DNA of 64,000 nucleotides, from NCBI GenBank assembly GCA_036365515.1, contig CM070873.1:29364757-29428756 (forward strand). Direction: 5' to 3'. The notes under the pieces are model-generated. The model saw only the letters and a program-made list of their open reading frames with translations, was not told the origin of the DNA and made no database searches. This DNA is from Torymus aiolomorphi. Its lineage: Eukaryota > Arthropoda > Insecta > Hymenoptera > Torymidae. The position numbers and the translations under genes are program-made. Shown here piece by piece: positions 11,090 through 23,172 of the stretch. Position 1 is the stretch's first letter. Each line of letters opens with the position of its first letter.

Positions 11090-14000
11090 TTATGTAAGTA
11101 CATCGCCATTTTTCCAATCATTCTGATTGGAGTTTTTCACTGCATTCTGTGCGGTTCTAATGATACTATTCCATACACCATAAAAGAAATATATACCTAA
11201 GCCTGAAAGACAATATTTTTTTTAAAATAAATTTTTAGATTCGAACGTATTTATTTTTGAATTATTAACTTACCGACAATCATCCAAACTCCAAATCGTA
11301 CCCACGTCATTACATCTAACATCATCATCAAGTAAACATTAATTAGTATACTTAGCCCCGGTAGGAAAGGAACAAATGGTACCTACGAATTATGATATTG
11401 TTATATCGAGTTCAAATCGGAATTAAAGTAGTATATTTATCAAGTATATTACCGAGAAACTAAGCTGCTTATCACAATTGGGTTGCAAGTATATGAAAAA
11501 TAGTATTACTATCAATATTATCGTGAATAATACTAGTGGAACAAGGAACACTAATTTGCCTTCCGATATTTCTTTGGAATACGCTGAGATCATGGCAGTC
11601 AAACAGATGCATACTATGACTGAGAAAAAGAAGATAAACGTCAATTTCATCATTAAAAGAAAAAAACAGAACCTTCGTACTTACAGTAACAAAATACTAA
11701 TGAAGTCACTAGCTTTGAAGTGAGTCTCGTCGAATAAGTCAGTCTTTTAACATTAACAAGCTGCTTCACTATCGAATACACCGAGTACGACTCGCGGTCG
11801 TTCCTCTTCTCGTAGGATTTGCTTTCCTCGTACCTAAAACAACAATAATCTTACTCAACGAAAATCACTTACATTTACTACTACTGAAACCCGTCGACTC
11901 TCACCTTAAAATAAGCACACAAGCTGCAACGATGGAATAAGCCAGGAGCGTGCCAATGCTCATCATGTTGATGAGCTGGCTGAGTTCGAAAACTGCCGCC
12001 AAAACGCCTGCAAACGAAAATGTGAACAATAAGTTGCATTAAAATCCTACGCTTTGACAATTCATTCCATTTTTGTTTCTTCACTTTATGTAGTCACCTG
12101 TCAGAAGACCAGCCGACAGCGTGCCCATCAGTGGCGTGTGGAACCTCGAACTGACCTTGCCCATCCACTTGAAGATTAGGCCATCGGATGCCATCGCGTA
12201 GATGACCCTGGGTAGCGGGAACATCGAGCCCAGCAGACTATACAACCCGAAACAAATATTACCATCATCATTGTAAGTATAACAAAAAGCTAAAGTACCC
12301 TTTCGTCCAAACATGGGTGAGTGCGTATATTCCTTGACACCTTCATTGCTATACGAATCGTACATCACCATTTTTAAGATTTGATTTTTTAGCGTTTGTC
12401 ATTTTTGTAAAAATAATAATTGTTAATTAACTCCTCGCGTGTTCTATAAATCTGGTAGGAAAAGAACCAAAATTCTAACATTTATAAATTTATTCTAAAA
12501 TAATTAGATTTCTAAGAAAAGTTCGTTTCCATCGGTCATATAGCAGTGAATGTGTGTTAAAAAAGGATAAGAATTAAAATAAACACATATGTTTTTAAAC
12601 AAAACAATGTTTAGGACATATTTATAAAACCATACAAATTGTATATATGTATACCATAACGTTTTTCTTTCCAAAAGTTGAGGGCCATATTTATCAGATT
12701 TCAAATCCCCAGTGTCCCTAGCGGAAATAGGATTTGCAAATAACTGTTAATAACTGCAAATAACTGCAAATAACTGAAATAAACAGTTAGGTTTGAGACA
12801 GTATAATCAGTTTTTAGCAGTTATTAGCAATTATTAACAGTTATTTGCAGTTATTTGCAGTTTTTTGCAGTTATTTACAGTTATTTTGCAGTTTTTAAAA
12901 TAAATGCTGTAGAAATATAGGTGCTATATCAACAGTTATTAGCAGTTATTTGTAGTTATTTACAGTTATTGACAGTTATAAACAGTTAATTTTTTCGCTC
13001 TAATAATAACTTTATTTATTATTAACAAAACTGCTAATAACTGCTTATAACTGTTTATAATTGTTTATAACTGTTAATAACTGTTGATAGCACCTTTATT
13101 TCTACAGTTAATATTTAATGAAACTGCAAATAACTGCGAATAACTGTTAATAATTGCTAATAACTGCAAAAAACTAAATATACTGTCTCAAACCTAACTG
13201 TTTATTTCAGTTATTAGCAGTTATTTGCAGCTTTTAACAGTTATTTGCAGTTATTATTTCCGCTTGGGGTCACCAAGATATCCCTCACGACCATTTTTCG
13301 TACATAAATTACATTAAAAGATGTTTTTAAACAATCTACCCTTTTCCACAACCACAATACCAACCTCGCGCACAACCCGCAAATCGCTCCAGCAGTCACG
13401 ACGTATCTCGCCCAGTTCCATCCGATCTGATCGAACATATGTGGAAAGGGCGCATCGGCGTCCTGATCGTAATAAGGCAGCACGGTGGTGAGAATCGTCG
13501 ACACGCCGAAGTAGGCGAGGAAGACGACAGTGAGAGAGGCGATGATGGCTATGGGGATGCTGCGCTGCGGGCTCTTGGCCTCCTCGCCCGTCGTCGCGAC
13601 GCAGTCGAAGCCGATGAAGCCGTAGAAGCAGGTCGCCGCGCCCGTAATCACGCCCGAGATGCCGTAGGGCATGAAGCCGCCGCTGCCGTTTGGGCAATTT
13701 CCCTTCGTGCAGCTTGGGTGGAGCTTCCAGTTGTCGAGGTTGGCTGGGGGAAATAAAGAATTGTTGAGTAAATTTGACATTGTGGAATGTTTGAAAAGCT
13801 CGATTACGAAATAGGATTTTATCTGATTGCGGATATGTTGAGAAAGTTCTAGATTTTTACGGTTTTCAATCGGTGATCAGATATCGTGCTGGAATTTGTG
13901 ATCGAACAATAGGGTGTATACGCAAAATAGACAGTAAAATAGTCATTGGACTATAAATTACTATAATGGAAAATATAATCTTAGAGTAAGTATATCTTCG

Positions 14001-16505
14001 GAGTTGAGATATAGTTTGTACGAATGTTACGATCTTAGAACCCAGATTACATGTTAAAATTTTAATTCATCTGTATAATAACATTACCTTTGAAAGCTCC
14101 AGCTATCACAACGAATAATACTACGGTAAGATTAGCCAAGGTAAAGAAATTGTTGGCCACCGACGACTCCTTCGCCCCAAACGCAAGTGCAGCTAAACTA
14201 AAAACATAAAAAAGTTGTCATCGTCAAAGGAATATTCCACAATTCTCTTCACGATTCACAGCCAGTAAACTGACCGGAGAACGCCAGGGTGACGCCAAAC
14301 GCGAAGAAATCCGGATACGACGATAGATGGGAGATTTCGATGGGAGCTGCCGATTCGAACGCGTTCCTCATCGAGTTGTTGAAGAGGGCGTCGACGTAGG
14401 TGCTGAGGCCGCGCACGACGCTCGCCGAGCCGATCACGTACTCCAGGATGAGGGTCCAGCCGATGAGGAAGGCGATGAACTCGCCCATCGTCACGTAGCT
14501 GTAGACGTAGGCCGAGCCGGCGCGTGGCACGCGCGCGCCGAATTCCGCATAGCAGAGACCTGCGTGAGTGTATGAGTTTTGGAGTTATATTTCATTGAAG
14601 AATGAAAAAAAATTATTCTAACTGTAGAGTTGAGCTTTATTTTTTAAGATAAATTTGCTGATGAATAAAATGAAGTTATGGGATTAAAAAAAATCTTTAT
14701 TTGGTTACGGTTTTTTGGAGCACCGAAAATAAACGCAACTACTATATTTTATTTTATAGATGAACCGTTATATTATAATTATTTAAATTTAAGAAAAATA
14801 TTTCTAATTTCTAGTCACGCGGTACACTCGAATTATTGAATACAAATTTCATTTCTGCCGTATATAATATTGCTTAATTTCAGCATTATTATCTTATTAT
14901 TCCGAGGTCATTGCATATTTACGGCAACGTTGACGACTTATCTCACGAATCTTTCTATTTTTCATGTAAGCCCGTGGACACTGTGAGATTATCTCGCGCA
15001 GATAAGCATACTATTAACTAACGCTAAAGGTATTAAGAAACAATGTCTTCTTCGCGCAATAAAACAAATTTATATATAGCTGTAGCTTATAGTATTGATG
15101 GCCTCTTTAAAATTTCCTCGTATAATTTTTCAACCCATTATTATTTATTATAAAAAGCAGTTAATTTTGTTTTTTTTTTTCTTTTTTATAAAATATTCTT
15201 TTCCGAAAAAATATAATAGATAATAAGATTGCCTGTTAAAATTTTGACGATCAAATTTTATAACGTGTGACTCATAAGTTGCAGCTATACACGCGGCACT
15301 TCGTACCAAACAAAATAAGAATTGAAGGTGAAGGAAAGCTCTTAAGGCGGTCTTACATCTATAGGCCTTTCTGCCCAAAATTATCTAAAAAAATGATAAA
15401 AAAATATTATAATAAAATAATCATAATATATTGTAAAATATAACTTATTTTGAATAAAATGAGCCAATAAGGCAGATGTCCTTAAACTCATTTTATCCTC
15501 AGTTATAGCATTTTCAAGAAAAACAGTTTGTTGTAACCTTTCTCTGAGACCGCATGATGAATTTTCTTGAGACAAAGTGCAAATTGTTCCTAATTTATGT
15601 GTATGTACCTTTTCCATGCTAAAAATCCTAACAATTCAAAAAAATGGAAAAAATTATTGCAAAAAAATCAGTTTTTGCCATGAAAAAGGTACTTATACAT
15701 AAAAACCTTAAAATTACAACTGTTAGGCCTATATAACTACAAAAATTAGGAACAATTTGCACTTTGTCGCATGAAAATCCATCATGCAGTCTCAGAGAAA
15801 GGTTAAGGACGTCTGCCTTGGCTCATTTTATTCAAAATAAGTTATATTTACTATATATTTTCATTATTTTATTATAATAATATTTTTTATAATTTTTTTA
15901 GGTAATTTTGGCCAGAAAGGCCTATAGGTGTAAGACCGTCTTAAAGACCGCGACATATATCTATTTATACTTCCACCGAAGCACGCTTTCACGTACAATT
16001 TTAAATCAAAATAGATTAGATTATTCGGTATTATACGAGACACTTTAATTACTTTCCTCGCTGCATGTCGAAATACCTATATACTGATAATAATAAACTT
16101 ATAGTTATATGTTCACTCCATTACTGTTATCACAAGTACGCTACGCCAATTTCTCGACGTTCATTATCCAAACTCACCGCACTGCACTCGCGTTTGCCCA
16201 CGTGCTCCGATTCTATTAATACCCGCCCACACACACATGCACATCATTCTCTACATGTAACGAATACCTGCGATCATAGACGCGAAGGCAGCGATGGCGA
16301 ACGATATGACGACGGCGGGTCCGGCGGTTGTCTTGGCGACGGAGCCCGCGAGCACGTAGACGCCGACACCGAGGGTCGAGCCAATGCCCAAGGCCGTAAG
16401 GTCGAGGGTCGACAGGCAGCGGGCGAGCGAGGAGGAGCCTTCGCTTGACGGGCCCTCGATCCGCCTCTTGCGCGTGAACGCCTGGTACAGGTCGTTCAGG
16501 TGCAT
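11090..16505 (-). CDS. Cationic amino acid transporter (SLC7A1-4 / CAT family)
   Basis: A complete ten-exon gene of about 595 codons, the usual CAT length. Exons on the minus strand: 16505-16268, 14559-14275, 14192-14088, 13743-13365, 12237-12098, 12007-11905, 11833-11685, 11619-11453, 11382-11274 and 11202-11090, all with GT donors, AG acceptors and matching phases. The first exon carries [20 protein letters not shown] and GVGVYVLAG, the family hallmark of the first membrane helix. Later exons carry [35 protein letters not shown] and [17 protein letters not shown], also family signatures, and the last exons give paired hydrophobic helices. CATs move arginine, lysine or ornithine across the plasma membrane; insect relatives such as slimfast feed TOR nutrient sensing. 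Substrate is inferred from family only. Two foldback elements sit in introns (12720-13264 and 15342-15944) without disturbing the exons. Confidence 0.92.
12720..13264. mobile_element. Foldback element of AACTGTTAATAACTGC-like units
   Basis: It lies in the transporter intron between exons 4 and 5. Ends are AGCGGAAATA on the left and its inverse TATTTCCGCT on the right. Inside are inverted arms sharing CAGTTAGGTTTGAGACAGTA and the inverse, and dozens of TTATTTGCAG/TTAATAACTG units. No coding capacity. A looser relative starts with the same AGCGGAAATA end at 50178. Confidence 0.7.
15342..15944. mobile_element. Foldback MITE with TTAA flanks
   Basis: TTAA + GGCGGTCTTACA on the left is matched by TGTAAGACCGTC + TTAA on the right. 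The arms extend about 250 bp each (shared CCTTTCTCTGAGAC and AAATTGTTCCTAATTT segments in opposite orientation) around a central loop near 15605-15735. TTAA target duplications are typical of piggyBac-type mobilisation; no transposase is present. It sits in intron 1 of the amino acid transporter. Confidence 0.75.
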
Positions 16506-16643
16506 CCTGCGGTCTCTATGTAGCTGTGGAGAAAGGAACGAAGTGAATTAGTGTAGGGGTTGGATTATGCAGAGAGAAGCGATGTGAGGGTTGGGAATGA
16601 GAGATGATTCAATGATTGATTTTGGGCTGCATTTCTTTGCTGT

Positions 16644-17047
16644 ATACTATAGGGGAAAAATCATGTACAATTTGAAAAAGTCTTGGTGACACCCTTTTTC
16701 AAAGATTGTAAATTTTTAGAAGTAGGCGAACAAAAAACTTATCTTCAACTTTGAACCATTTATCCCAGAAACATCATAGACAAGTTTGCAAAAAATAAAA
16801 TAGAACTAGAAAAACCAGCTTTTATTAATTTTTTTAAATGTTTAAAAATGTTGATTGTTTCAAAAGTCGAAAAAAACTGGTTTTCTCTAGTTTTATTTTA
16901 TTTTTTGTAAATTTGTCTAGGACGCTTCTGGAATAAGTGGTTATAAGTTGCAAAAAAGGCTTTTTTTTTTTTTTTTTTTAATTTCCAATCTGTGAAAAGA
17001 GTGACACCAAGACTTCTTTAATTCTACATGATTTTTCTATTATAGTA
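16644..17047. mobile_element. Foldback element upstream of the transporter
   Basis: TACTATAGGGGAAAAATCATG on the left is mirrored, with mismatches, by CATGATTTTTCTATTATAGTA on the right. Matching inner segments are GTCTTGGTGACAC / GTGACACCAAGAC and AAATAGAACTAG / CTAGTTTTATTT in opposite orientation. Arms are about 180 bp. No coding frame. Confidence 0.65.
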
Positions 17048-18350
17048 CGTGGTAAAAATAGTAGGAAAACCAAGACCGGAAGGTCTGCCTTGAAAATAAT
17101 TTTTACCAACTTTTGTGGACACGTTTTAATGGATTTTTTGCGTAGATTTCGTTAAATATTTAGATGTTACTTATTTTAATAAGTAGTAAATTTTATCATT
17201 TTGTTTGTTTTTGGTTTTAAGTAAAACTTTGCTTGATAATAGACCATTATATTATACGTAGCTATGAAATATGCTCCTTTCGTCATAGCCTTTGAGTAAT
17301 ATTTTCGCACATCAATCAAAAGTAAAATTTAATTAAATATTTACGAGCAATCCATATTCAGCAATTTAAATATTAAAAGTTAGAATTCGCATACAATTTA
17401 CGTAATTTTCCGCGATAAACTATTAATAAAATTATATGTCAATAGGTTTTCAGTCTGTGCACACAAGGTATTTCACATTCTTTACGATAATCAGTTACCA
17501 CTGATTATTCAAATCGATGCAAACAATATCGATGTATTCCCAGACTTCAAATAAATCTAATCTGCTCGATTTTCGGGGACACACAGCTCTCGTATATCAT
17601 TATTTTTAAGATTTGATCTTTCGATTCCACCATTCATATCATTAGATTCTAACGTCTGCAGCTATAAGAAGGAAACAGTGGAGAGCACCTCCACCGTTAA
17701 AAGTCTTATTATCAGGATCTTTTATCGTCATCGACAATCGACACCGTCTGTCGATTCCCAGATAATATCTAACGACGCCCATAATTTCGTCATACCTAAC
17801 CACGGAAAACAATAATAAAAGAAAAATCCGCACGATGATCAGGTTTTCGTAAATAACAGATCAGCGTAAGTCAATCGCTTGCTGCGGGAAAAAGAGATAC
17901 CCGTATTTAGAGATTGAATTTCAAGATTCATCGCTCGTGCGCGCCACTTTTCCTTCCCTGAACGCATAGTATAAGATACTTAGCATTACCAATATATAAT
18001 CGCAACGTCTGTGAAATACATATATACATACTTGAGTTCGAGAGGTTCACTGACATTTTCGAACATTCTACACACCACTTTGCAATTTTAGGTGAAGTAC
18101 ACATCTTTAACAGTTAAAGATCTCCTCTTCCCCCGGCCGGCAGATAAGTCTTAACGCTCATCGATGATAATAACCGTGTCCAAGTGCAATTAAGCGTCTC
18201 TGACAGTACTTGTGTGCCATATTGTCGTAATTTTTTGTTTTCAGGTAATTTTAAATGCGCGCATTCCCCGATGTGGAATAATGTAATTGTCACGATTTTC
18301 TTTTGATTTACGGCTAAACAATAATGAATTTCCTACGCTCGAGATAAACG
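17048..18350. other. Non-coding 5' flank, no gene seen
   Basis: AT-rich sequence with GATA-like stretches upstream of the minus-strand transporter. I see no exon or repeat pair here. Confidence 0.5.
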
Positions 18351-18543
18351 TACTCTCTAAAGTTGAATTAGTGAAAAAACCACTGTATATATTAGTGGAA
18401 ATTGCTCCACCGTAGAATTAGTGGATATCTACCAATTCATAGTGAATATTCACTATTTCATTAGTGAATATCGACTAATTCTTCGATGGAGCAATTTTTA
18501 CTAATATACAGTGGTTTGTTCACTAATTCAACTTTAGAGAGTA
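18351..18543. mobile_element. 193-bp hairpin MITE
   Basis: TACTCTCTAAAGTTGAATTA on the left is exactly inverted on the right, and nearly the whole element folds on itself around a short centre of GTGAATATTCACTA. The terminal TA on both sides would fit a TA target duplication, as for Tc1/mariner-type MITEs. Confidence 0.75.
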
Positions 18544-18708
18544 TTAAAAACTTTAGTGATATTACAAGATCATGTGAGTAAAAGTAAGTTCCACTTTCAC
18601 ATTCCCTCGGGACAGTTCACCAACTTTTGGCGATTACAAAATCAACAACATCCACCTTTCCGTGTATCTACATTTTTCGCTATGCTTGTCATAATTTTAA
18701 CGTAAGGT

Positions 18709-18963
18709 GCACTGAGAGAAATGTTGTAGGAAAATTTACTATAAATATAAGAGAAATCACTATATTCTATAGGAACTCTGGGACACACTCGAATTATCAT
18801 AAAATTTACTACAATTTATAGTAAAAATTACTATATACATAGTAAAAATTACTCAAAACATAGGAGTTTTTACTATAAATTGTGGTAAATTTTATGATGA
18901 GTTGAGTCTGTCCCACGGTACTATAAATATAGTAATTTTTCCTAAACCACTTTTCTCCGCGTG
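18709..18963. mobile_element. Foldback MITE with CACTGAGAGAAA end
   Basis: Left arm GTGCACTGAGAGAAA with TTACTATAAATATA; right arm contains the inverse, including ACTATAAATATAGTAA and a degraded terminal match. Inner inverted segments include ATCATAAAATTTACTACAAT and its near inverse. Related by its ends to 39627-39886. Confidence 0.6.
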
Positions 18964-19399
18964 TGTAATAATTATTTTAAATTATCACCATCGCAATTAA
19001 ATTCAGCGCAATATAGGTAAACGAAAAAATAACCAAACAAAACTACCAGGCGGAAAATGAAGTACTTAACAGAAATACCCTGACGTTATGAAATGTGGCT
19101 TTACCAAGAACAGCCCATTAATATAGTTGTTAAACACTTGCTCACACTAAAACCGAGAGATATACGAATTTTCTCCTCCTTATTCACACCACATATCACA
19201 AAATTTACACTTCTTACCACCTCTCTCCATAAATCACCCTCACCTGCAAACCCATCTTTCTCCCTCTCTCTCACACACACACACATATTATATAAATCCC
19301 TTACCGTAACGACTCTCGTCCACGTCAAATCCATCGCGCGTCCTTATTTATTGTACCTCCCCACAGCAGTGTATGTACCAGCCAAAACTACCCTACAAC

Positions 19400-19760
19400 A
19401 ATGTTGCTAAAAACAGCGGCTGCGGCGATCCGGTTACGCGCGTGATGCAAAGCGAGGCGGCCAAGAGTCACACACAGCGTGCTTCCCCTTTATTATATAT
19501 TCGTATCCGTACGTTACACATACAACGAGCGGTTCGTTTCGAGGCGGCCGGCAGCACGCGACTGACGCAAAGGTTGGGAGTGCGGTTGCAGCAGCGGCGA
19601 CGCAGCGCAGTGTGTGTAATTTAGGCGCGAGAGAGCGTAGGCCGATTCTTCGGTGCTTTATACCTACGGGTGCGCGGTGTATTTTGGGAGGAGAGGTGTG
19701 CAGGGGTTATAGAGAGACGTTGAGGTATAAGAGGGGAAGCCGCGGGTGTTTTTTTCATGA
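19400..19760. other. CpG-rich island-like stretch
   Basis: GC- and CpG-rich sequence between AT-rich flanks, with many CGCG/GCGG words. It could be a promoter and 5' untranslated region for the minus-strand transporter 3 kb away, but no splice link can be proven from sequence. No convincing protein is encoded. Confidence 0.35.
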
Positions 19761-20371
19761 AGCAAATGTCTCAACCGCACTTGCACGAGGTGGCTAGTTT
19801 AACATTTGTAGCTGTATCTTGTATAAATATATATGCATATATACTTCACATTTTCCACGAGTATTTTTTCCCTCAAAGTACCCCCTCTTTGGACATCAAA
19901 TCGCCATTGCAAGAAATTAAGCGCGAAAATTGGGCGACGCGCAATTAAAGAAGCGGCCGAATCGAGACAGAAAGAGAGAAGAATTCTCTCCCGGCACACA
20001 CGGCTCTCGTATTAGACACAGCGCAGATAGAATCGCGCAAGAGGCGCCTCTCGATTAATTTTTCAATTTAACCATATCATCCTTCATCGCGGTTTATATA
20101 CACGGTGTCTCATTTTAATCTATGCAGCCAAATATCTCCGAATGCAGGCCAGATACAGAAAAATGGTTCAGATGAAAATTTTTCGTGACGATGGGGGTCA
20201 ACTTTTGGTCACCTTCAATTTTACCTCGAGATCATTTTTCAAGGTCATTTCAAGGTTAAGATCATTTTTTCAAATTAGAACCCCTATTTCTGACGTCGGA
20301 ATCGGATAGAGCGGGAAATTTTACGTCCAAAACCGTTCTTTAAACATTTTTTTGTGACCTCCACAAGGTTA

Positions 20372-20823
20372 TATCGACGCTCCCTACGAAAACTAGCAAG
20401 ATTCAGATTGCCACGAAGACTAGTCCATTTCAGCGTTGGCCGCGAAGACTAGCACGCTCCATTGATTTGCGTTGAAGACTAGCCCGATCCGCTTGATTGC
20501 GGCGAAGACTAACACATTCCTCTGCCTCTTATGTAAATTAACACGGTGACGCGAAGTGCTAGTTTTCGCGGGAAGCTTGCGAATCGTCTTACTTTTCGTC
20601 GCAAACTCGCGAATCGTGCTACTTTTTCTCGCAATCTTACGAATTGTACTATTATTCAGCGCAAACTCGTGAATGATGCTAGTTTTCGCGGCAACCTCGC
20701 CAATTGTACTAGTATTCGCGGCAAAGTCGTGAGTTATGCTAGTTTTCGTTGCAGTTTTCTGAAATGTGCTAGTCTTCGTAAGGAGGCCAAAAAAGGTGCT
20801 AGTTTTCGTAGGGAGCGTCGATA
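20372..20823. repeat. Minisatellite of ~30-bp GTGCTAGTTTTCG units inside inverted arms
   Basis: The outer arms TATCGACGCTCCCTACGAAA and its inverse bound the array on both sides. Inside, about twelve degenerate units carry the core GCTAGTTTTCG. The left part is in one orientation (CGAAGACTAGC) and the right part in the other, so the array is itself roughly palindromic, switching near 20540-20560. Confidence 0.7.
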
Positions 20824-20875
20824 TCAAGGTCAAATGCTTAAAAATTGGTCAGAACGCGAAATTTCATAGCTGTCT

Positions 20876-21063
20876 CAAGCAGAACAAGCCTTGATAAACC
20901 CAACCAATCAAAGGATGTCTTCTTTGTAGATACAGCTCAGCATGCCGCCTAGCTGTTGCACGATAATTGTCATTACATTGCTCTAAAACCATTATCATGT
21001 CAACTATTTGATCAGCTGGATAATTCACAGATACAATAAAAAAGGGATCTGTACCCAACACCA
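20876..21063 (-). pseudogene. Inverted 5' fragment of the DDE transposase at 21487
   Basis: On the minus strand this encodes YPADQIVDMIMVLEQCN followed by a stretch matching the first ~45 residues of the transposase at 21487, in opposite orientation. It lacks everything after RRHP. It is a copy or a rearranged end of the same element family. Confidence 0.7.
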
Positions 21064-21486
21064 GACCCATCAACTCTTATGAATTTTGATGTGCTAAAAC
21101 CGAATCTGGGGCCAGAATTATGCCATCACCTTCCATTTTTTTATTAAAACTCAAGAAATCACCCTCCCACTTACGAAAATTCATGATTTTATGGGAATAA
21201 GTGTTACGTAAAAAATATAAAGTAAAAGAAATTTTTATCTTTATCACAGGAATAACGATGTCAAAAGTTTAAAATCTAATAATTGATAACAAGATTAACT
21301 AAGTAAGAGGTTAAAAAACAAGTGTTAACTATTACATTGTTGAAAATAAGCAAGAATTGAATTTTCAACAATTTGTATTGAATTTGTAACTTAAGTTAAA
21401 TTTCCAAGACACGAAGGTTTATTTGTTCTCAATATTTTAAAAATTAAATTTTTTTCAATTGTCTCGTCTATAAGTAAAGTTATATC

Positions 21487-22269
21487 ATGGCTGATTATCC
21501 AGCTGATCGAATAGTTGAAATGATAATGGTTTTAGGGCAATGTAATGGTAATTATCATGCAGCAGCTAGTCGGTATGCTGAGTTGTATCCACAAAGGAGA
21601 CATCCTACTGATTTGACAATCAAAACTTTAACTCAAAGAGCTCGCGGTGGCCACCTTATTCGTCAGCGCAGACACCACGAATACGATGAAAACGATGCTC
21701 GTGTCGTGACTATTTTAGCAATTGTTCATCTCGACCCGCATATTAGCACACGCCAAATTGAAAGAGAAATTGGTATTTCCCATCCGACGGTTTCAAGGAT
21801 TCTGAGAATTATTGACTATCATGCCTACCATATAACTTTAGTTCAGGAACTAAGGCACAACCATATTCAATTGCGCATTGAATTTTGTCACTGGGCTTTA
21901 AGAATGATAGAAAATGATCCAGACTTTTTCAAATACGTCCTTTTTTCGGATGAGGCAAAATTTTGTAGCGGTGGGCGACTGAACAGGCACAATTGCCATT
22001 ATTGGTCAGATGTGAACCCTCACTGGCACAGAGCGATGGATCATCAAAATCGGTGGAGCATAATGGTGTGGTGTGGAATAGTTAATGGTTACTTGATAGG
22101 TCCGTATTTCTTTGAGCGAAATGTCGATAGAAACAGATATTTAGAGCTAATAAGAGATCATTTGCCAGTACTTTTGGAAAACGTCGACCTAGCTACAAGA
22201 CAAAGAATGTGGCTTCAGCAAGATGGTGCAGCACCACATTTTGCACGAATATATTATTCTTCCGCATAG
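21487..22269 (+). pseudogene. Truncated DDE transposase (Tc1/mariner-IS630 superfamily)
   Basis: A 260-codon frame begins with a helix-turn-helix region (RHPTDLTIKTLTQRARGGH, then HISTRQIEREIGISHPTVSR). The DDE-fold core follows: VLFSDEAKF supplies the first Asp and LQQDGAAPHFAR the second. The third acidic residue and C-terminus are missing; the frame runs into unrelated sequence (IYYSSA then stop) close to the inverted repeat starting near 22300. It cannot encode an active enzyme. Proteins of this type are common in insect genomes as degenerate transposon copies. A 5' fragment lies inverted at 20876-21063. Confidence 0.8.
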
Positions 22270-22299
22270 AAGGAGACATCGGGGGGGTTTTGGTGAAGC

Positions 22300-23172
22300 C
22301 AAAGTAAGCGTTAGTTCAGCTCCCTATAAGGCAGGCGGCGCTACGCTTGTGCCTCGCGCGAGATTCAAATCATGTGCGCATACATACATGATAAAAGCGA
22401 CATTAATCGGAAACTTCAAATCCTTTTAATGTGAAATATGTTGAAATCAAAAAGATGTAACTTAAAATCCCCACAATTTGAAAAAAAAAATAGCTTGTCA
22501 TAAGACCAAAAAATTCATGATAGAAAATAGAAATGTTAAAAATCACTGTATAATTGGAGATTTTAACATAGATATAATGTACACACAGAACTATGATAAC
22601 AACATTAATCAAGAATTTCTAAACAATTTCTTAGCATACGAATATATTCCATGTTTCCATGGTGTAACCAGACCTTCATCTATTGGACAAGGAGGTACAT
22701 GTATTGATAATTTCTTTATAAAATTAAACACAATAACTGTAAAGTCATACAAAATTACAAACCCTTTTAATGATCACTTTCCACTATTCGTACAATTTAA
22801 TAATGTAAGAATGTCGTTTAACGAAAGAAAGAAATAAAAAAAAGTCAACTATGATAAATTAATAAATATTGCTAAAGATGTGGATTGGAACAGAATGTTA
22901 ACAATACAAGAACCTAATTGTGCAACAGATGAAATTATAACGACAATAAAGCAATGCGTTTTTACGTTTACACACACCAAATTTATAATTAAAATATTTA
23001 AACATTTTTAATATTAACAATAAATTTGTTTATAATAAATTAATTTGGAATTCCCGAAATCTCGACTGAAGCGCGTTTTAGCATGTATGTATTACGCGCA
23101 TGATTTGAATCTCGCGCGAGGCTCGAGCGTAGCGCCGCCTGCCTTATGGGGGCTGAACTAACGCTTATTTTG
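22300..23172. mobile_element. Inverted-repeat element (~95-bp arms) enclosing a LINE fragment
   Basis: The left arm with AAGCGTTAGTTCAGC and CAGGCGGCGCTACGC is repeated in inverse near 23080-23170, including GATTTGAATCTCGCGCGAG. The interior is not palindromic; it carries a LINE endonuclease piece. The arms meet the broken end of the transposase at 22269 on the left. No clear target duplication was found. Confidence 0.7.
22478..22980 (+). pseudogene. Non-LTR retrotransposon endonuclease fragment
   Basis: The frame includes CIIGDFNIDIM, a hallmark of apurinic-type endonucleases of LINE elements, then GGTCIDNFFI and FNDHFPLFVQF, the usual Asp-His end of the domain. A stop follows at 22837; weakly matching linker sequence (DVDWNRML) continues in the next frame. 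The reverse transcriptase is absent. The residues show a Jockey/CR1-like EEP fold; clade is not determinable. Confidence 0.75.

Noticed and set aside
20372..20823. CRISPR-like array of regular repeats
   Set aside because: Units are contiguous and degenerate without unique spacers, orientation flips, and the context is a eukaryotic genome.
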